From Oscillospiraceae bacterium (GTDB lineage: Bacteria; Bacillota; Clostridia; Oscillospirales; Oscillospiraceae): a stretch of DNA of 64,000 nucleotides. Made by a program: the position numbers and the translations under genes. The stretch is taken from NCBI GenBank assembly GCA_022797115.1, contig JAAWKB010000001.1:1-64000 (forward strand), read 5' to 3'. This document shows positions 49,353 through 60,506 of the stretch, piece after piece. The notes beneath the pieces are model-generated. The model did not search any database. It was given only the letters and a program-made list of their open reading frames with translations, and was not told where the DNA came from. The first letter of the stretch is position 1; each line of letters begins with the position of its first letter.

Positions 49353-49553
49353 TTGAGGACTGTACATAAGACATACCAGGACCCCCAGCGGGCCTATCCG
49401 GTGGGGATATGCAGCCAGTGCGGGCGGGATCTGTACCCGGGCTCGCCCTGCTGGCGGCTGTGTGGGCAGAGCCTGTGCGGGGACTGCCTGCTTCCCTGGC
49501 TGATGGATGAGCTGGCCGCCTTCCGTGTGCGGTGGGAGGAGGCGCGGCAATGA
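49353..49553 (+). CDS. Small Cys-rich (zinc-ribbon-like) protein
   Basis: TTG start after AGGAGG; CSQCGRDLYPGSPCWRLCGQSLCGDCLLPWLMDELAAFR. Confidence 0.65.
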   Translation: MRTVHKTYQDPQRAYPVGICSQCGRDLYPGSPCWRLCGQSLCGDCLLPWLMDELAAFRVRWEEARQ

Positions 49554-49759
49554 CATTGATGCATATGGCAGCCAGCTACCGGCACAGCGGGGAACTGATC
49601 CGGCTGCGGATCATCGCGCTGAAGGACCAGGCCCGCTCGGCGGAGCCGGAGGAACGCCGCCAGCTGGAGCAGCGGATCAAGGATCTCAACACGCTCTACC
49701 GGGAGACGCGGGAGACCGCCGTGATCCTGGAGCGGTATTATGACAGGAGGTATCACTGA
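49550..49759 (+). CDS. Small charged helical protein, unknown function
   Basis: ATGA overlap with upstream gene; MTLMHMAASYRHSGELIRLRIIALKDQARSAEPEERRQLEQRIKDLNTLYRETRETAVILERYYDRRYH. Confidence 0.65.
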   Translation: MTLMHMAASYRHSGELIRLRIIALKDQARSAEPEERRQLEQRIKDLNTLYRETRETAVILERYYDRRYH

Positions 49760-49760
49760 T

Positions 49761-50072
49761 ATGGAACGCTATCGCGCCGCCAAGCCCGCCCTCACGCGGC
49801 GGGACAACGAGTTTTTGGGGGACATGGCCGCCTGGGAGCAGTCCCACAGTGGGGACAACAGTGAGCAGATCGCACGCCTGCGGCGGAACCTGCGGCGGGT
49901 GTGGGAGGCCGAGCTGACAGAGCGGCAGTCCCAGATGCTCCACATGTATTATGATTTGGGACTGAATATGCCGCGGATCGCACAGGAGCTGGGGATCACC
50001 AAATCCGCCGTGTCCCGCACCCTGTCCCGGGGCCGGACACGGCTAAAAAGATACTTGCAATATAGCCTATAA
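49761..50072 (+). CDS. Sigma-70 region 4-like HTH protein
   Basis: LTERQSQMLHMYYDLGLNMPRIAQELGITKSAVSRTLSRGRTRLKRYL. Confidence 0.78.
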   Translation: MERYRAAKPALTRRDNEFLGDMAAWEQSHSGDNSEQIARLRRNLRRVWEAELTERQSQMLHMYYDLGLNMPRIAQELGITKSAVSRTLSRGRTRLKRYLQYSL

Positions 50073-50122
50073 TCTGGTACACTTCCTCTCAGCGGGGCTG
50101 TCCGCGAGAGGGGGACGTACAT

Positions 50123-51007
50123 ATGGTACAAAACGCGATGAAAAGCAGCTGGGGAAGACTCTTTGTAGCTATTATGGGCGCTCTGATCTATGCGCTGGGG
50201 ATTAACCTGTTTGTGGCCCCGCTGGGCCTGTTTACCGGCGGGCTGATGGGCCTGTGTCAGCTGCTGCGCTCGCTGATTTTGATGCTGCTGGGGATTGAAT
50301 CGCTGAACTTTGAGCTGGCTGGCGTCATCCTGTACGCTTTCAATGTCCCGCTGCTGATTCTGGCCTACCGTTCCATGGGGCGGGTTTTCTTCCGGAACAC
50401 ACTGATCTGCTCCACCGCCTATGCGGTGTTTGCCAGCGTTGTGCCCGTCCCGGCTGCCCCCATTGTGGAGGACATGCTCACCGGCTGTTTGTTGGGCGGC
50501 GTGATTTCCGGTGTGGGCTCGGGGCTGGCCCTGACCAGCGGCTGCTGCGGCGGCGGGCTGGACCTGCTGGGGCTGTATCTGGCAAAGCGGGGGGCCAAGG
50601 TCACGATTGGGCGTTTTAACCTGGCGTTCAATGCGGTGCTCTTTGCTACCTGCGGGGTACTCTTCGACCTGACCACGCTGATCTACTCCGTGCTGAACAC
50701 CATTTTCAACGCCATGGCAATTGACCGCGCCCACCGGCAGAGCGTGACGGTACAGGTGCTGATCTTCACAAAGAAGGACGGCGATGAGGTGGACCGCTTC
50801 ATCATAGACAACCTGCACCGGGGGATCACCCGTTGGGAGGGCAAGGGCGTCTACACCGGGGAGGCTACCCACATCCTGTGCGTATGTATGAACAAGTATG
50901 AAATCGATGACCTGCGGGACGCGCTGGGCCGTATCGACCCCAAGGCGTTCTTTATCGTCCAGGAGGGCGTCCATGTGAGCACCAACTTTGAACGGCGTCT
51001 GTCATAA
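50123..51007 (+). CDS. YitT family membrane protein (DUF2179 C-terminus)
   Basis: 294 aa; GLFTGGLMGLCQLL, SGCCGGGLDLLGLYLAKRG; C-terminal HRGITRWEGKGVYTGEATHILCVCMNKYEIDDL. Confidence 0.9.
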   Translation: MVQNAMKSSWGRLFVAIMGALIYALGINLFVAPLGLFTGGLMGLCQLLRSLILMLLGIESLNFELAGVILYAFNVPLLILAYRSMGRVFFRNTLICSTAYAVFASVVPVPAAPIVEDMLTGCLLGGVISGVGSGLALTSGCCGGGLDLLGLYLAKRGAKVTIGRFNLAFNAVLFATCGVLFDLTTLIYSVLNTIFNAMAIDRAHRQSVTVQVLIFTKKDGDEVDRFIIDNLHRGITRWEGKGVYTGEATHILCVCMNKYEIDDLRDALGRIDPKAFFIVQEGVHVSTNFERRLS

Positions 51008-51020
51008 GGAATCAAATCCC

Positions 51021-51047
51021 AGAGGGGGCGGCTAAGCCGCCCCCTCT
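51021..51047. terminator. Terminator hairpin between convergent genes
   Basis: agagggggcggc-taa-gccgccccctct. Confidence 0.85.
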
Positions 51048-51055
51048 CTGACTGT

Positions 51056-53197
<2,142 letters not shown>

Positions 53198-53217
53198 TCA
53201 ATAGTTGGCGCATATAT

Positions 53218-53268
53218 AAAACCCATACCAGGCGCACGGGTCCCGGCCCGACCGCCTGGTATGGGTTT
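53218..53268 (-). terminator. Attenuator terminator in the ptsG leader
   Basis: Perfect 16-bp stem AAACCCATACCAGGCG/CGCCTGGTATGGGTTT followed by TATATA on the minus strand. Confidence 0.85.
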
Positions 53269-53291
53269 CGCCCGCTCTGCGGTAACGACCC
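53263..53291 (-). promoter_or_regulatory. RAT (ribonucleic antiterminator) sequence overlapping the ptsG terminator
   Basis: GGGTCGTTACCGCAGAGCGGGCGAAACCC, resembling BglG/LicT-class RATs (GGATTGTTACTG...CAGGCAAAACC). Confidence 0.85.
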
Positions 53292-53298
53292 CAGCCCC

Positions 53299-54156
53299 CT
53301 ATTTCCCGCCGGTATTGATCCGCTTGAGGTGGATGGTCAGGTAGATGAGCTCTTCCTCCGTGAGCTCCTTGTGGTAGGTGTTGCGCACATAGTCCCCCAC
53401 GCACTGGGCGCACCGGTAATGCTGCTTGCAGCTGCGGGCGATCATCTGCCGGAACAGCGCGTCGTTCTCGCCGCTGCCGTCCGGGATGGCCTGCCCCTGG
53501 AACAGCCGCTGGGCAAAGTAGCGCAGATGTACCACAAAACGGCTGAAGTCCAGGGATTCCCGGTCATAGGTTTTCTGGTAGTAGTATTCTACCACCGCCA
53601 GCGTCCCTTCAATCATGCGGGTGATCTCATACATATCGCTCATGTTGGTGTTTAATTCCGCATTGACGATGTGCAGGGCGATAAACGCCGCCTCGCTCTC
53701 GCTCAAATCCACCTGGGTCTGCTCCCGGATCAGCCGCAGGCAGTACTGCCCCAAGCGGTATTCGGTGGGGTAATAGCACATGATGGCCCCCTGCAGAGGG
53801 TTGCTGAAGGCGATCCCCTCCTGCTTGCGCTTGATGGCGAAGCTGATGTGGTCGGCCAGGGTGATGAGCAGGGATTCGTTGAGGGGGGAGGTGATCTCGC
53901 CCTTCACGTATTCGATCAGCTCCTGGGTCAGGCGCAGATGCTCCAGCGGGATCTGCTCACACAGCTCCCGGAGCTTGCGCTGCTCGGTCTTCCCCTCCAT
54001 GCGGTAGGATTTCTCCACCAGGGCAGGGTCCACCCGCTCGCCGGTTTTGCGCTGGAAACCCAGCCCCCTGCCGGTGACGATCATCTCCCCGCCCTTTTCG
54101 TCGACAACGCAGAGGATATTGTTGTTGATGACCTTTTTAATCCGCAAGTCCCCCAC
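53299..54156 (-). CDS. PRD-containing transcriptional antiterminator (BglG/LicT family)
   Basis: RIKKVINNNILCVVDEKGGEMIVTGRGLGFQRKTGERVD; two PRDs. Confidence 0.93.
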   Translation of the reverse strand: MGDLRIKKVINNNILCVVDEKGGEMIVTGRGLGFQRKTGERVDPALVEKSYRMEGKTEQRKLRELCEQIPLEHLRLTQELIEYVKGEITSPLNESLLITLADHISFAIKRKQEGIAFSNPLQGAIMCYYPTEYRLGQYCLRLIREQTQVDLSESEAAFIALHIVNAELNTNMSDMYEITRMIEGTLAVVEYYYQKTYDRESLDFSRFVVHLRYFAQRLFQGQAIPDGSGENDALFRQMIARSCKQHYRCAQCVGDYVRNTYHKELTEEELIYLTIHLKRINTGGK

Positions 54157-54168
54157 CTCTTTTCTCCG

Positions 54169-54233
54169 AAAAATAGACCAACCCCATCTTCTGTGCTCCC
54201 TGCCCGCAGGACAGGGAGGAGACGGAGTTGGTC
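54169..54233 (-). terminator. Attenuator terminator in the antiterminator gene's own leader
   Basis: Outer arms GACCAAC/GTTGGTC, inner CTCCCTG/CAGGGAG, then TATTTTT on the minus strand. Confidence 0.75.
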
Positions 54234-54258
54234 AAGCCCGGACAACCGGTAACATTCC
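54230..54258 (-). promoter_or_regulatory. RAT sequence upstream of the antiterminator gene
   Basis: GGAATGTTACCGGTTGTCCGGGCTTGACC on the minus strand, overlapping the terminator's 5' arm. Confidence 0.82.
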
Positions 54259-54388
54259 AACAATCAATTTGCGGATGTATCGTAACATGTTCCCGCCGGG
54301 CTGTCAAGACGGTGGGGACAGAATCTACGATTTGCATAATTTTAAGCGGCTGTTTTTGCGGATTTTCCCAGGGGTACGGCACATCCTG

Positions 54389-54829
54389 TCACCGCAGGCC
54401 CCGGAAAAAGCGGCTGAGCAGGGCGGCGCACTCATCCTCCAGAATGCCGCCCACCAGGGCGGGCCGGTTGGGGAAATCCTCCATAAAGAGGTTCATCACC
54501 CCGCCGCAGGCCCCCATGCCCCGGTCCCTGGCCCCGAAGTACACCCGCCGGAGGCGGGCGTTGAGAATGGCCCCGGCGCACATGGGGCAGGGCTCCAGGG
54601 TGACGTACAGGTCGCAGCCGTCCAGCCGCCAGGAGGACAGGGCCGCGTTGGCCTGGGCGATGGCCTCCGTCTCCGCATGGGAGAGGGCGCTGCGCTTCTC
54701 CTCCCGGCGGTTCCGGCCCCGGCCCACCACCAGGCCGTCCTGGACGATGACGCAGCCCACCGGTACCTCCCCGGCCGCCGCCGCCGCCTCCGCCAGGGCG
54801 ATGGCCTGGCGCATATAGAGCTCCTGCAT
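54389..54829 (-). CDS. tadA: tRNA-specific adenosine deaminase
   Basis: SHAETEAIAQANAALSSWRLDGCDLYVTLEPCPMCAGAILNARLRRVYFGARD. Confidence 0.92.
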   Translation of the reverse strand: MQELYMRQAIALAEAAAAAGEVPVGCVIVQDGLVVGRGRNRREEKRSALSHAETEAIAQANAALSSWRLDGCDLYVTLEPCPMCAGAILNARLRRVYFGARDRGMGACGGVMNLFMEDFPNRPALVGGILEDECAALLSRFFRGLR

Positions 54830-54925
54830 ATGCCTCCCTTCTGGGAAAAATTTCCCCACAGCGTTATAAAACCAGGAATAGTTGTCCAAACTGGACATAG
54901 ACTGGAAAGCGAGGAGGGATCTTCC

Positions 54926-55198
54926 ATGAAACGTATTTCCCCCATCCGCGGCCGCCAGACGGACGGCCCCGCCCTTACGGAATTAAAGACAAGCTTGCAG
55001 GAGACCCAGAGCGCCCTGAACAGCGCGTACACAGCCTTTGACTATGCCAGCGACCCGGAGCTGACAGAGGCGTGCATCTTCGAGATCCGCTCACTACAGG
55101 CCAGGATGAACTATCTGGTCCGGCAGATCAAGGAATTGGAGCTGTGCGCCGCCACCGCCGTCACGGCCCATGCGGCAGGGAGGGCAAGATGGACGTAA
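54926..55198 (+). CDS. DUF2508 (YaaL-like) small protein
   Basis: LTELKTSLQETQSALNSAYTAFDYASDPELTEACIFEIRSLQARMNYLVRQIKE. Confidence 0.82.
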   Translation: MKRISPIRGRQTDGPALTELKTSLQETQSALNSAYTAFDYASDPELTEACIFEIRSLQARMNYLVRQIKELELCAATAVTAHAAGRARWT

Positions 55199-55455
55199 GG
55201 CTGATCCTCCTGCTGGCCCTGGGCGGCCTGGCGCTGCTGATCGCGGCAGCCCGGGCCTTCTCGGCGCCCTTCCAGCTGCTGCTGAAGGCGGGGCTCAACA
55301 CCCTGCTGGGGCTGGCGGCCCTGCTGTTGGTGAACGCGACCACGCCTTACACCGGGCTGTCGCTGGGGCTGAACCTGTTCAATGGGCTGGTCGTGGGCGT
55401 ACTGGGCGTCCCGGGCCTGGTCCTGCTGCTGCTGGCGCAGTGGGTGCTTACATAG
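55189..55455 (+). CDS. bofA: Pro-sigma-K processing inhibitor BofA family protein
   Basis: 88 aa, TM; LLLKAGLNTLLGLAALLLVNATTPYTGLSLGLNLFNGLVVGVLGVPGLVLLLLAQ. Confidence 0.85.
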   Translation: MDVRLILLLALGGLALLIAAARAFSAPFQLLLKAGLNTLLGLAALLLVNATTPYTGLSLGLNLFNGLVVGVLGVPGLVLLLLAQWVLT

Positions 55456-55524
55456 CGGTATGATCCCCCCTCCTTTGCCCTTTGCCGGGAAAGAAGGGGG
55501 GATCGTCTCTTCTCCAATGCGCAC

Positions 55525-56202
55525 CTACCCCAGATGGGCAAGCTGCTCAATCCCGATGGCGGAAACCATAGCCCCGGCCTCGGACTCCAGGCCGTGCTCC
55601 CGGTTGATGGCCTCCATCACCTTGTTGCGGATCTCTGTGGCCACGACGATGAAAATCAGCTCCTTCTCCGCCTGGAGGGAGGTGATGCCCCGGGACTGGG
55701 CGAAGCTCTCGTCCCCCACCCAGCGGCCGCGGATGATGGTGCCGCCCCGGGCCCCGGCCTTACGGGCCGTATCCATGACAGTGTCCGTAAAGCCCTGGTT
55801 TACCGTCACCAGGATCATACTGCTCTTCTGCTGCTTATCCATCTCTCCGCCTCCTCCGCTGTCCTTCCTGGTTTTCAGGGATATGAATGTGGCAATCAGG
55901 CTGTTGACCGCCGACAGGTGCATGGTAAAGGCAATCCCCCGCCCGGGGACAGCCCCCCGCAGCTCGTCGTCCAGCAGCTCCAGCAGCCGCTGGGCCGTGG
56001 AGACGGGGGCAAGGCTCAAAATGATATCCTTCTCCGAGCTGCCCAGGCCCAGGATGTCCATGATCTCCGAGGTGGCGGTCCCCGTCCCCTCGCAGCGCAG
56101 GTGGGTGAATACCTGCTGCTTGTTGTACAGCTTGATCAGCTTGCTGCCGCTGCCACGCTCCACAATCGTCATGATAATTGCCAGCTGTTCCGGCCGTTTC
56201 AT
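55525..56202 (-). CDS. Tandem P-II-like nitrogen regulatory protein (two domains)
   Basis: N-half LAIIMTIVERGSGSKLIKLYNKQQVFTHLRCEGTGTATSEIMDILGLGSSEKDII; C-half SSMILVTVNQGFTDTVMDTARKAGARGGTIIRGRWVGDE. Confidence 0.85.
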   Translation of the reverse strand: MKRPEQLAIIMTIVERGSGSKLIKLYNKQQVFTHLRCEGTGTATSEIMDILGLGSSEKDIILSLAPVSTAQRLLELLDDELRGAVPGRGIAFTMHLSAVNSLIATFISLKTRKDSGGGGEMDKQQKSSMILVTVNQGFTDTVMDTARKAGARGGTIIRGRWVGDESFAQSRGITSLQAEKELIFIVVATEIRNKVMEAINREHGLESEAGAMVSAIGIEQLAHLG

Positions 56203-56217
56203 CGCTCCGCCCCCTTC

Positions 56218-57756
56218 CTAGTCATAGTAAAGCACGCAGTCCTTCACCCGCATCAGCTCTGCGCGCAGCGCGTCGCTGGCCAGCTTCCTGCGCACACGGC
56301 CGGCAAGGCCCAGCACCTGGATGGTCACCAGCGGCGTCATGGCCACCAGGGCTACCAGGCCGAAGGCGTCGGTCATCAAATTGCCGCCCACCGCCTCGCA
56401 GGCCCCCATGGCAAAGGGCAGCAAAAATGTGGCGGTCATGGGGCCGGAGGCCACGCCGCCGGCGTCGAAGGCCACGCCGGTGAAGAGCTGGGGCACAAAG
56501 AACGTCAGCGCCAGGGAGATGGCGTAGCCGGGAATGAGGAACCACAGGATGGAGATCCCCGTCAGCACCCGCAGCATGGCGATGCCGATGGACACCGCCA
56601 CGCCGATGGACAGGCCCCGGCGCATGGCAGACTGGGAGATGGAGCCCATGGAGACTTCCTCCACCTGCTTGATGAGCACATGGACCGCCGGCTCCGCCGC
56701 CACGATGAAATAGCCCATCAGCATCCCGATGGGGATCAGCAGGAAGGGGCTCTCCCCCGTGGCGATGGTGGCCCCGATCAGCTGCCCGGCGGGCATGAAG
56801 CCTACGTTCACACCGGTGAGGAACATGACAAGACCTGCGTATGTATACACCAGCCCGCTGATGATTCGCAGCAGCTGGGTGCGCTTGAAGCGCCGGGTGA
56901 TCAGCTGGAAGAGCAGGAACATGGCGCAGATGGGGACCATGGCTCCGGCGACCTCCCGGGCGTAGACGGGGGCGGCGGCGGCAAACTCCCGGGCCGCATC
57001 CTGGGTGGTGGCGATATCCGGCAGGGCGGCGGGGGTGTAGCTGGCGCTGTCAGGGGAGAAGCAGATGCCCAGAAGCAGCACCGAGAGGATGGGCCCGATG
57101 CTGCACAGGGCCACCAGGCCGAAGCTGTCGCTGGTGGAGTTCTTGTCGCTGCGCACCGAGGCCATGCCCACGCCCAAGGCCATAATGAAGGGCACCGTAA
57201 TGGGCCCTGTGGTCACGCCGCCGGAGTCAAAGGACACCGGGATAAAACCCTTGGGCGCGAACAGCGCCAGGGTGAAGACAACCAGGTAGAACCCCACCAG
57301 CAGCCGGGAGAGGGGGATCTTCAGCAGGATGCGCAGCAGCGCCACCACCAGGAACAGGCCAACCCCGGCGGCCACGGTGAAAATCAACACCTGGTTGGGG
57401 ATGGCGGGCACCTGCCCGGCCAGCACCGTCAGATCTGGCTCCGCTACCGTAATCAGCACCCCCAGCACAAAGGCGACTGCCAGGGGGATCGCCATGTGCC
57501 GGGCCCGGCTCATATAGATGCCGATGCCGCTGCCCATAGGCGTCATGGACATATCCACGCCCAGGGTGAACACCCCGACCCCCACAATCAGCATCAGAGA
57601 GCCGAACAGGAACAGCACCAACGCCCCCGGCGTCAGCGGGACGATGGTGATGCTCAGCGCCAGCACGATGGCTGTGATGGGCAGGACGGAGGAGAGGGAC
57701 TCCTTGATCTTTTCCAGCAATTGCGGGTTAATACGCACCGGCGGCTCCTTTCCCAT
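56218..57756 (-). CDS. DUF1538 family multi-TM protein (two DUF1538 repeats)
   Basis: Repeated motifs FDSGGVTTGPITVPFIMALG...DSFGLVAL and FDAGGVASGPMTATFLLPFAMG...DAFGLVAL. Confidence 0.88.
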   Translation of the reverse strand: MGKEPPVRINPQLLEKIKESLSSVLPITAIVLALSITIVPLTPGALVLFLFGSLMLIVGVGVFTLGVDMSMTPMGSGIGIYMSRARHMAIPLAVAFVLGVLITVAEPDLTVLAGQVPAIPNQVLIFTVAAGVGLFLVVALLRILLKIPLSRLLVGFYLVVFTLALFAPKGFIPVSFDSGGVTTGPITVPFIMALGVGMASVRSDKNSTSDSFGLVALCSIGPILSVLLLGICFSPDSASYTPAALPDIATTQDAAREFAAAAPVYAREVAGAMVPICAMFLLFQLITRRFKRTQLLRIISGLVYTYAGLVMFLTGVNVGFMPAGQLIGATIATGESPFLLIPIGMLMGYFIVAAEPAVHVLIKQVEEVSMGSISQSAMRRGLSIGVAVSIGIAMLRVLTGISILWFLIPGYAISLALTFFVPQLFTGVAFDAGGVASGPMTATFLLPFAMGACEAVGGNLMTDAFGLVALVAMTPLVTIQVLGLAGRVRRKLASDALRAELMRVKDCVLYYD

Positions 57757-57945
57757 CCCGCAGGGGGGATGTGTCCCAATTTTATGTTTGATCTCAGGAT
57801 CTATTTTACAGGAAGTTTCCGCAGATGTACAGCCTTTTTGCTTTTTTAACGCCGCCTTTACAAAAAGTTCAGATTCCGGGGAGGGGATTCCCCTCTTTTT
57901 GACACGCAGAGAGGCCAGCCGGGCGCCCCGGCTGGCCTCCTTCTC

Positions 57946-58275
57946 TTATCTGGCAGCGGCCTGGTGCAGGCCGATCATATCCAGGATTTCCTCCTTGGAC
58001 TTGCCGCCCACCTCACGGCGGACCAGCTCCCCGTTCTTGAAAAATATGAGAGTGGGGATGCTCATCACGCGGTATTGCCGGGCAAGCTCCGGCTGCTCAT
58101 CCACGTTGACCTTGCCCACCTTTACCTCGCTCTGCTCCGCGGCGATCTCGTCAATCACAGGGGACAGGGCCGAGCAGGGGCCGCACCAAGGTGCCCAGAA
58201 GTCCACCAGCACCGGCTGGGCGGAGCGCAGGACCTCCTGGTCGTAGTTATCCTTCGTCAAAGTAATATATGCCAT
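57946..58275 (-). CDS. trxA: Thioredoxin
   Basis: VLVDFWAPWCGPCSALSPVIDEIA. Confidence 0.95.
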   Translation of the reverse strand: MAYITLTKDNYDQEVLRSAQPVLVDFWAPWCGPCSALSPVIDEIAAEQSEVKVGKVNVDEQPELARQYRVMSIPTLIFFKNGELVRREVGGKSKEEILDMIGLHQAAAR

Positions 58276-58421
58276 TTTCTTTCTCCTTTCTGTCTGTTGG
58301 GGTCCAATGGGTGTAGTATACCCCGTTTTTCAAAAAAGCTCAACAAATTTTTTAAAGACTCCCCGCCGCACCTCCCCAGCGGCTGCGGCATAGGATGGGA
58401 AAAACAGGAGGTATCCCGCCT

Positions 58422-59159
58422 ATGCCCATCGTTTATTTGAGCCCAAGTACGCAGGAAAATAACGCCTATGTCACCGGCACCGGCAGCGAGGAGTACTGGA
58501 TGAACCGCTTGGCGGACGCCATGATCCCCTATCTCAACAGCTGCGGCATCCGCTACAAGCGCAATACACCCGACATGTCCGCCGGAAGCTCCATCCGCCA
58601 GGCCAACCAGGGGTGGTATGACTTCTATCTGGCCCTCCATTCCAACGCGGCGGGGGCCGGCAACTACGGCGGCGTGCGGGGGATCATCGCCTTCTACTAC
58701 CCCACCAGCACCCAGGGCCAGCGGGCTGCCCAGATTTTTATCAACAACCTGCGGGAGATCTACCCCCTGCCCGACCGGGCCGTCACCCGCGCCACCACCA
58801 GCCTGGGGGAGGTGCGCGACTCCAAGTTCCCCGCCGTACTGCTGGAGCTGGGCTACCACGACAACGTGGAGGATGCGCGGTGGATTGAGAACAACCTCAC
58901 GGAGATCGCCCGGAACCTGGTCCTGAGCCTGACGGACTACTTCGGCATCCCCTTCATCTGGCCCACCGACCCCTGGGACGCCACCGTTTACGCCGGGGGC
59001 GGCGCGCTCAACCTCCGCAGCCGTCCCAACACCAGCTCCACCATCATCGCCAGCATACCCGACGGCGCGCAGGTGCGGGTCTACGGCCGGTATGAGGACT
59101 GGTACGTGGTGCGCTACGGGGACTACACCGGCTACGCCTCTGCCCAATACATCAAGTGA
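58422..59159 (+). CDS. N-acetylmuramoyl-L-alanine amidase (Amidase_3) with SH3b domain
   Basis: FYLALHSNAAGAG, VLLELGYHDNVEDARWIENN; SH3 LNLRSRPNTSSTIIASIPDGAQVRVYGRYEDWYVVRYGDYTGYASAQYI. Confidence 0.92.
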   Translation: MPIVYLSPSTQENNAYVTGTGSEEYWMNRLADAMIPYLNSCGIRYKRNTPDMSAGSSIRQANQGWYDFYLALHSNAAGAGNYGGVRGIIAFYYPTSTQGQRAAQIFINNLREIYPLPDRAVTRATTSLGEVRDSKFPAVLLELGYHDNVEDARWIENNLTEIARNLVLSLTDYFGIPFIWPTDPWDATVYAGGGALNLRSRPNTSSTIIASIPDGAQVRVYGRYEDWYVVRYGDYTGYASAQYIK

Positions 59160-59162
59160 TCC

Positions 59163-59192
59163 CCCTCCCGCCGGCGCGGGACCCCGCGCCGG
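59163..59192 (+). terminator. Possible terminator hairpin (no T-run)
   Basis: ccgccggcgcggg-acc-ccgcgccggcgg. Confidence 0.5.
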
Positions 59193-59294
59193 CGGGCCCG
59201 GTTGCATGGGGGAGGGAAACTTCCCGCCCAGTCTTCTCCTATATAGAGCCGGCGTTGACGATCAAAGGCGCGCCGGCTGGAAAGGAGAAGACAC

Positions 59295-59960
59295 ATGCGG
59301 TACATAGTGGACAGGCCCGGCACGCTCTACCTGGGAAAGCAGGGGGAGCACCTGGCGCGGGAGCTGGCCTTTACCGAACCGGCGGCGTGGGAATCATCCT
59401 GCGGGACGGGGGCGGTGCAGCTGCTCTACCGCCCGCCCGGCGGCGCACCGTCCTACCCGGTGGTCCTGGAGCGGGAGGAGGGCGCCTACCTCTGGCACAT
59501 CACCTCCGCCGACACCGCCCGGGAGGGATACGGCCGGTGTGAGCTGCGCTACAGCGTGGGGAATGTGGTCATCCGGTCCGTGACCTACGTCACCCTGGTG
59601 GCGGACGGCGTGGGGGCCGCGGGGCCACAGGACCCCTACCTGAACTACCTCGAGCAGGTGGCCCGGGTGGGGGCCGAGGCCCTGGCGGCGGCGGCCCGGG
59701 CCGAGGGTGCGGCGCTGCATCCGCCTACCATCCAGGACGGGAACTGGTGGCTCTGGAACCCGGAAACCGGCGCGTATGAGGATGCGGGCGTGCCCGCCTC
59801 CGGCGATAAGGCCATGTCCGACCACCGGTACATGAGCCATCTGGACGAGGTGGATCAGCACCCGCTGGACGCCATTACGGGCCTGCGCAGCGCCATCGCA
59901 CGCATCCCGGCACCGGTGGAGGCAATCACAAATTTGGAAATGGAGGAGCTGTTGAAATGA
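59295..59960 (+). CDS. Phage baseplate/tail-like protein
   Basis: MRYIVDRPGTLYLGKQGEHLARELAFTEPAAWESSCGTGAVQLLYRPPGGAPSYPVV...GNWWLWNPETGAYEDAGVPASG. Confidence 0.6.
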   Translation: MRYIVDRPGTLYLGKQGEHLARELAFTEPAAWESSCGTGAVQLLYRPPGGAPSYPVVLEREEGAYLWHITSADTAREGYGRCELRYSVGNVVIRSVTYVTLVADGVGAAGPQDPYLNYLEQVARVGAEALAAAARAEGAALHPPTIQDGNWWLWNPETGAYEDAGVPASGDKAMSDHRYMSHLDEVDQHPLDAITGLRSAIARIPAPVEAITNLEMEELLK

Positions 59961-60451
59961 GCAAATATTTGGATTCTGACGGCCTGCTCTACCTGTGGAG
60001 CAAGATCAAGTCCCTGGCCGGCGGCAAGGTGGACAAGGTGGAGGGCATGGGCCTGACCGCCAACAACTACACCGACGGCGAGAAGGAGAAGCTGGCGAAC
60101 CTGTATAATTACACGCTGCCGGAGGCCGGCCCCCAGACCCTGGGCGGCGTGAAGGTGGGCGCGGGCCTGGCCGTGGAGGCGGGGGTCCTCTCCGCCCATG
60201 TGGGCTGGGAGAGCCTGCTGGACAAACCGGATGTGGCCCTCAAAAGCGATATTACCGCCATGTACCGCTATAAGGGCAGCAAGGCCAGCTTTGCCGCCCT
60301 CCCGCTGGAGGGGAACGAGACGGGCGACGTGTGGAACGTGGAGGAAACCGGGATGAATTACGCCTGGACAGGCTCCCAGTGGGACGCACTGGGCCAGGCC
60401 TTTGAGATCCAAAGCATCACCAACGCGGAAATTGACGCGCTGGCCCTGTAA
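59957..60451 (+). CDS. Phage tail/head-fibre-like protein
   Basis: MSKYLDSDGLLYLWSKIKSLAGGKVDKVEGMGLTANNYTDGEKEKLANL...GGVKVGAGLAVEAGVLS. Confidence 0.68.
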   Translation: MSKYLDSDGLLYLWSKIKSLAGGKVDKVEGMGLTANNYTDGEKEKLANLYNYTLPEAGPQTLGGVKVGAGLAVEAGVLSAHVGWESLLDKPDVALKSDITAMYRYKGSKASFAALPLEGNETGDVWNVEETGMNYAWTGSQWDALGQAFEIQSITNAEIDALAL

Positions 60452-60506
60452 GCCTGTACTTTTCCCCGCCCGTGTGATATACTGCCGGTAGAAAGGGGTT
60501 GCTGAA

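Noticed and set aside
49093-49356. ORF beginning MDSNHRSRRQQIYSLPP, and 49013-49195
   Set aside because: Antisense readthrough of tRNA-Tyr and tRNA-Thr, a classic false protein call.
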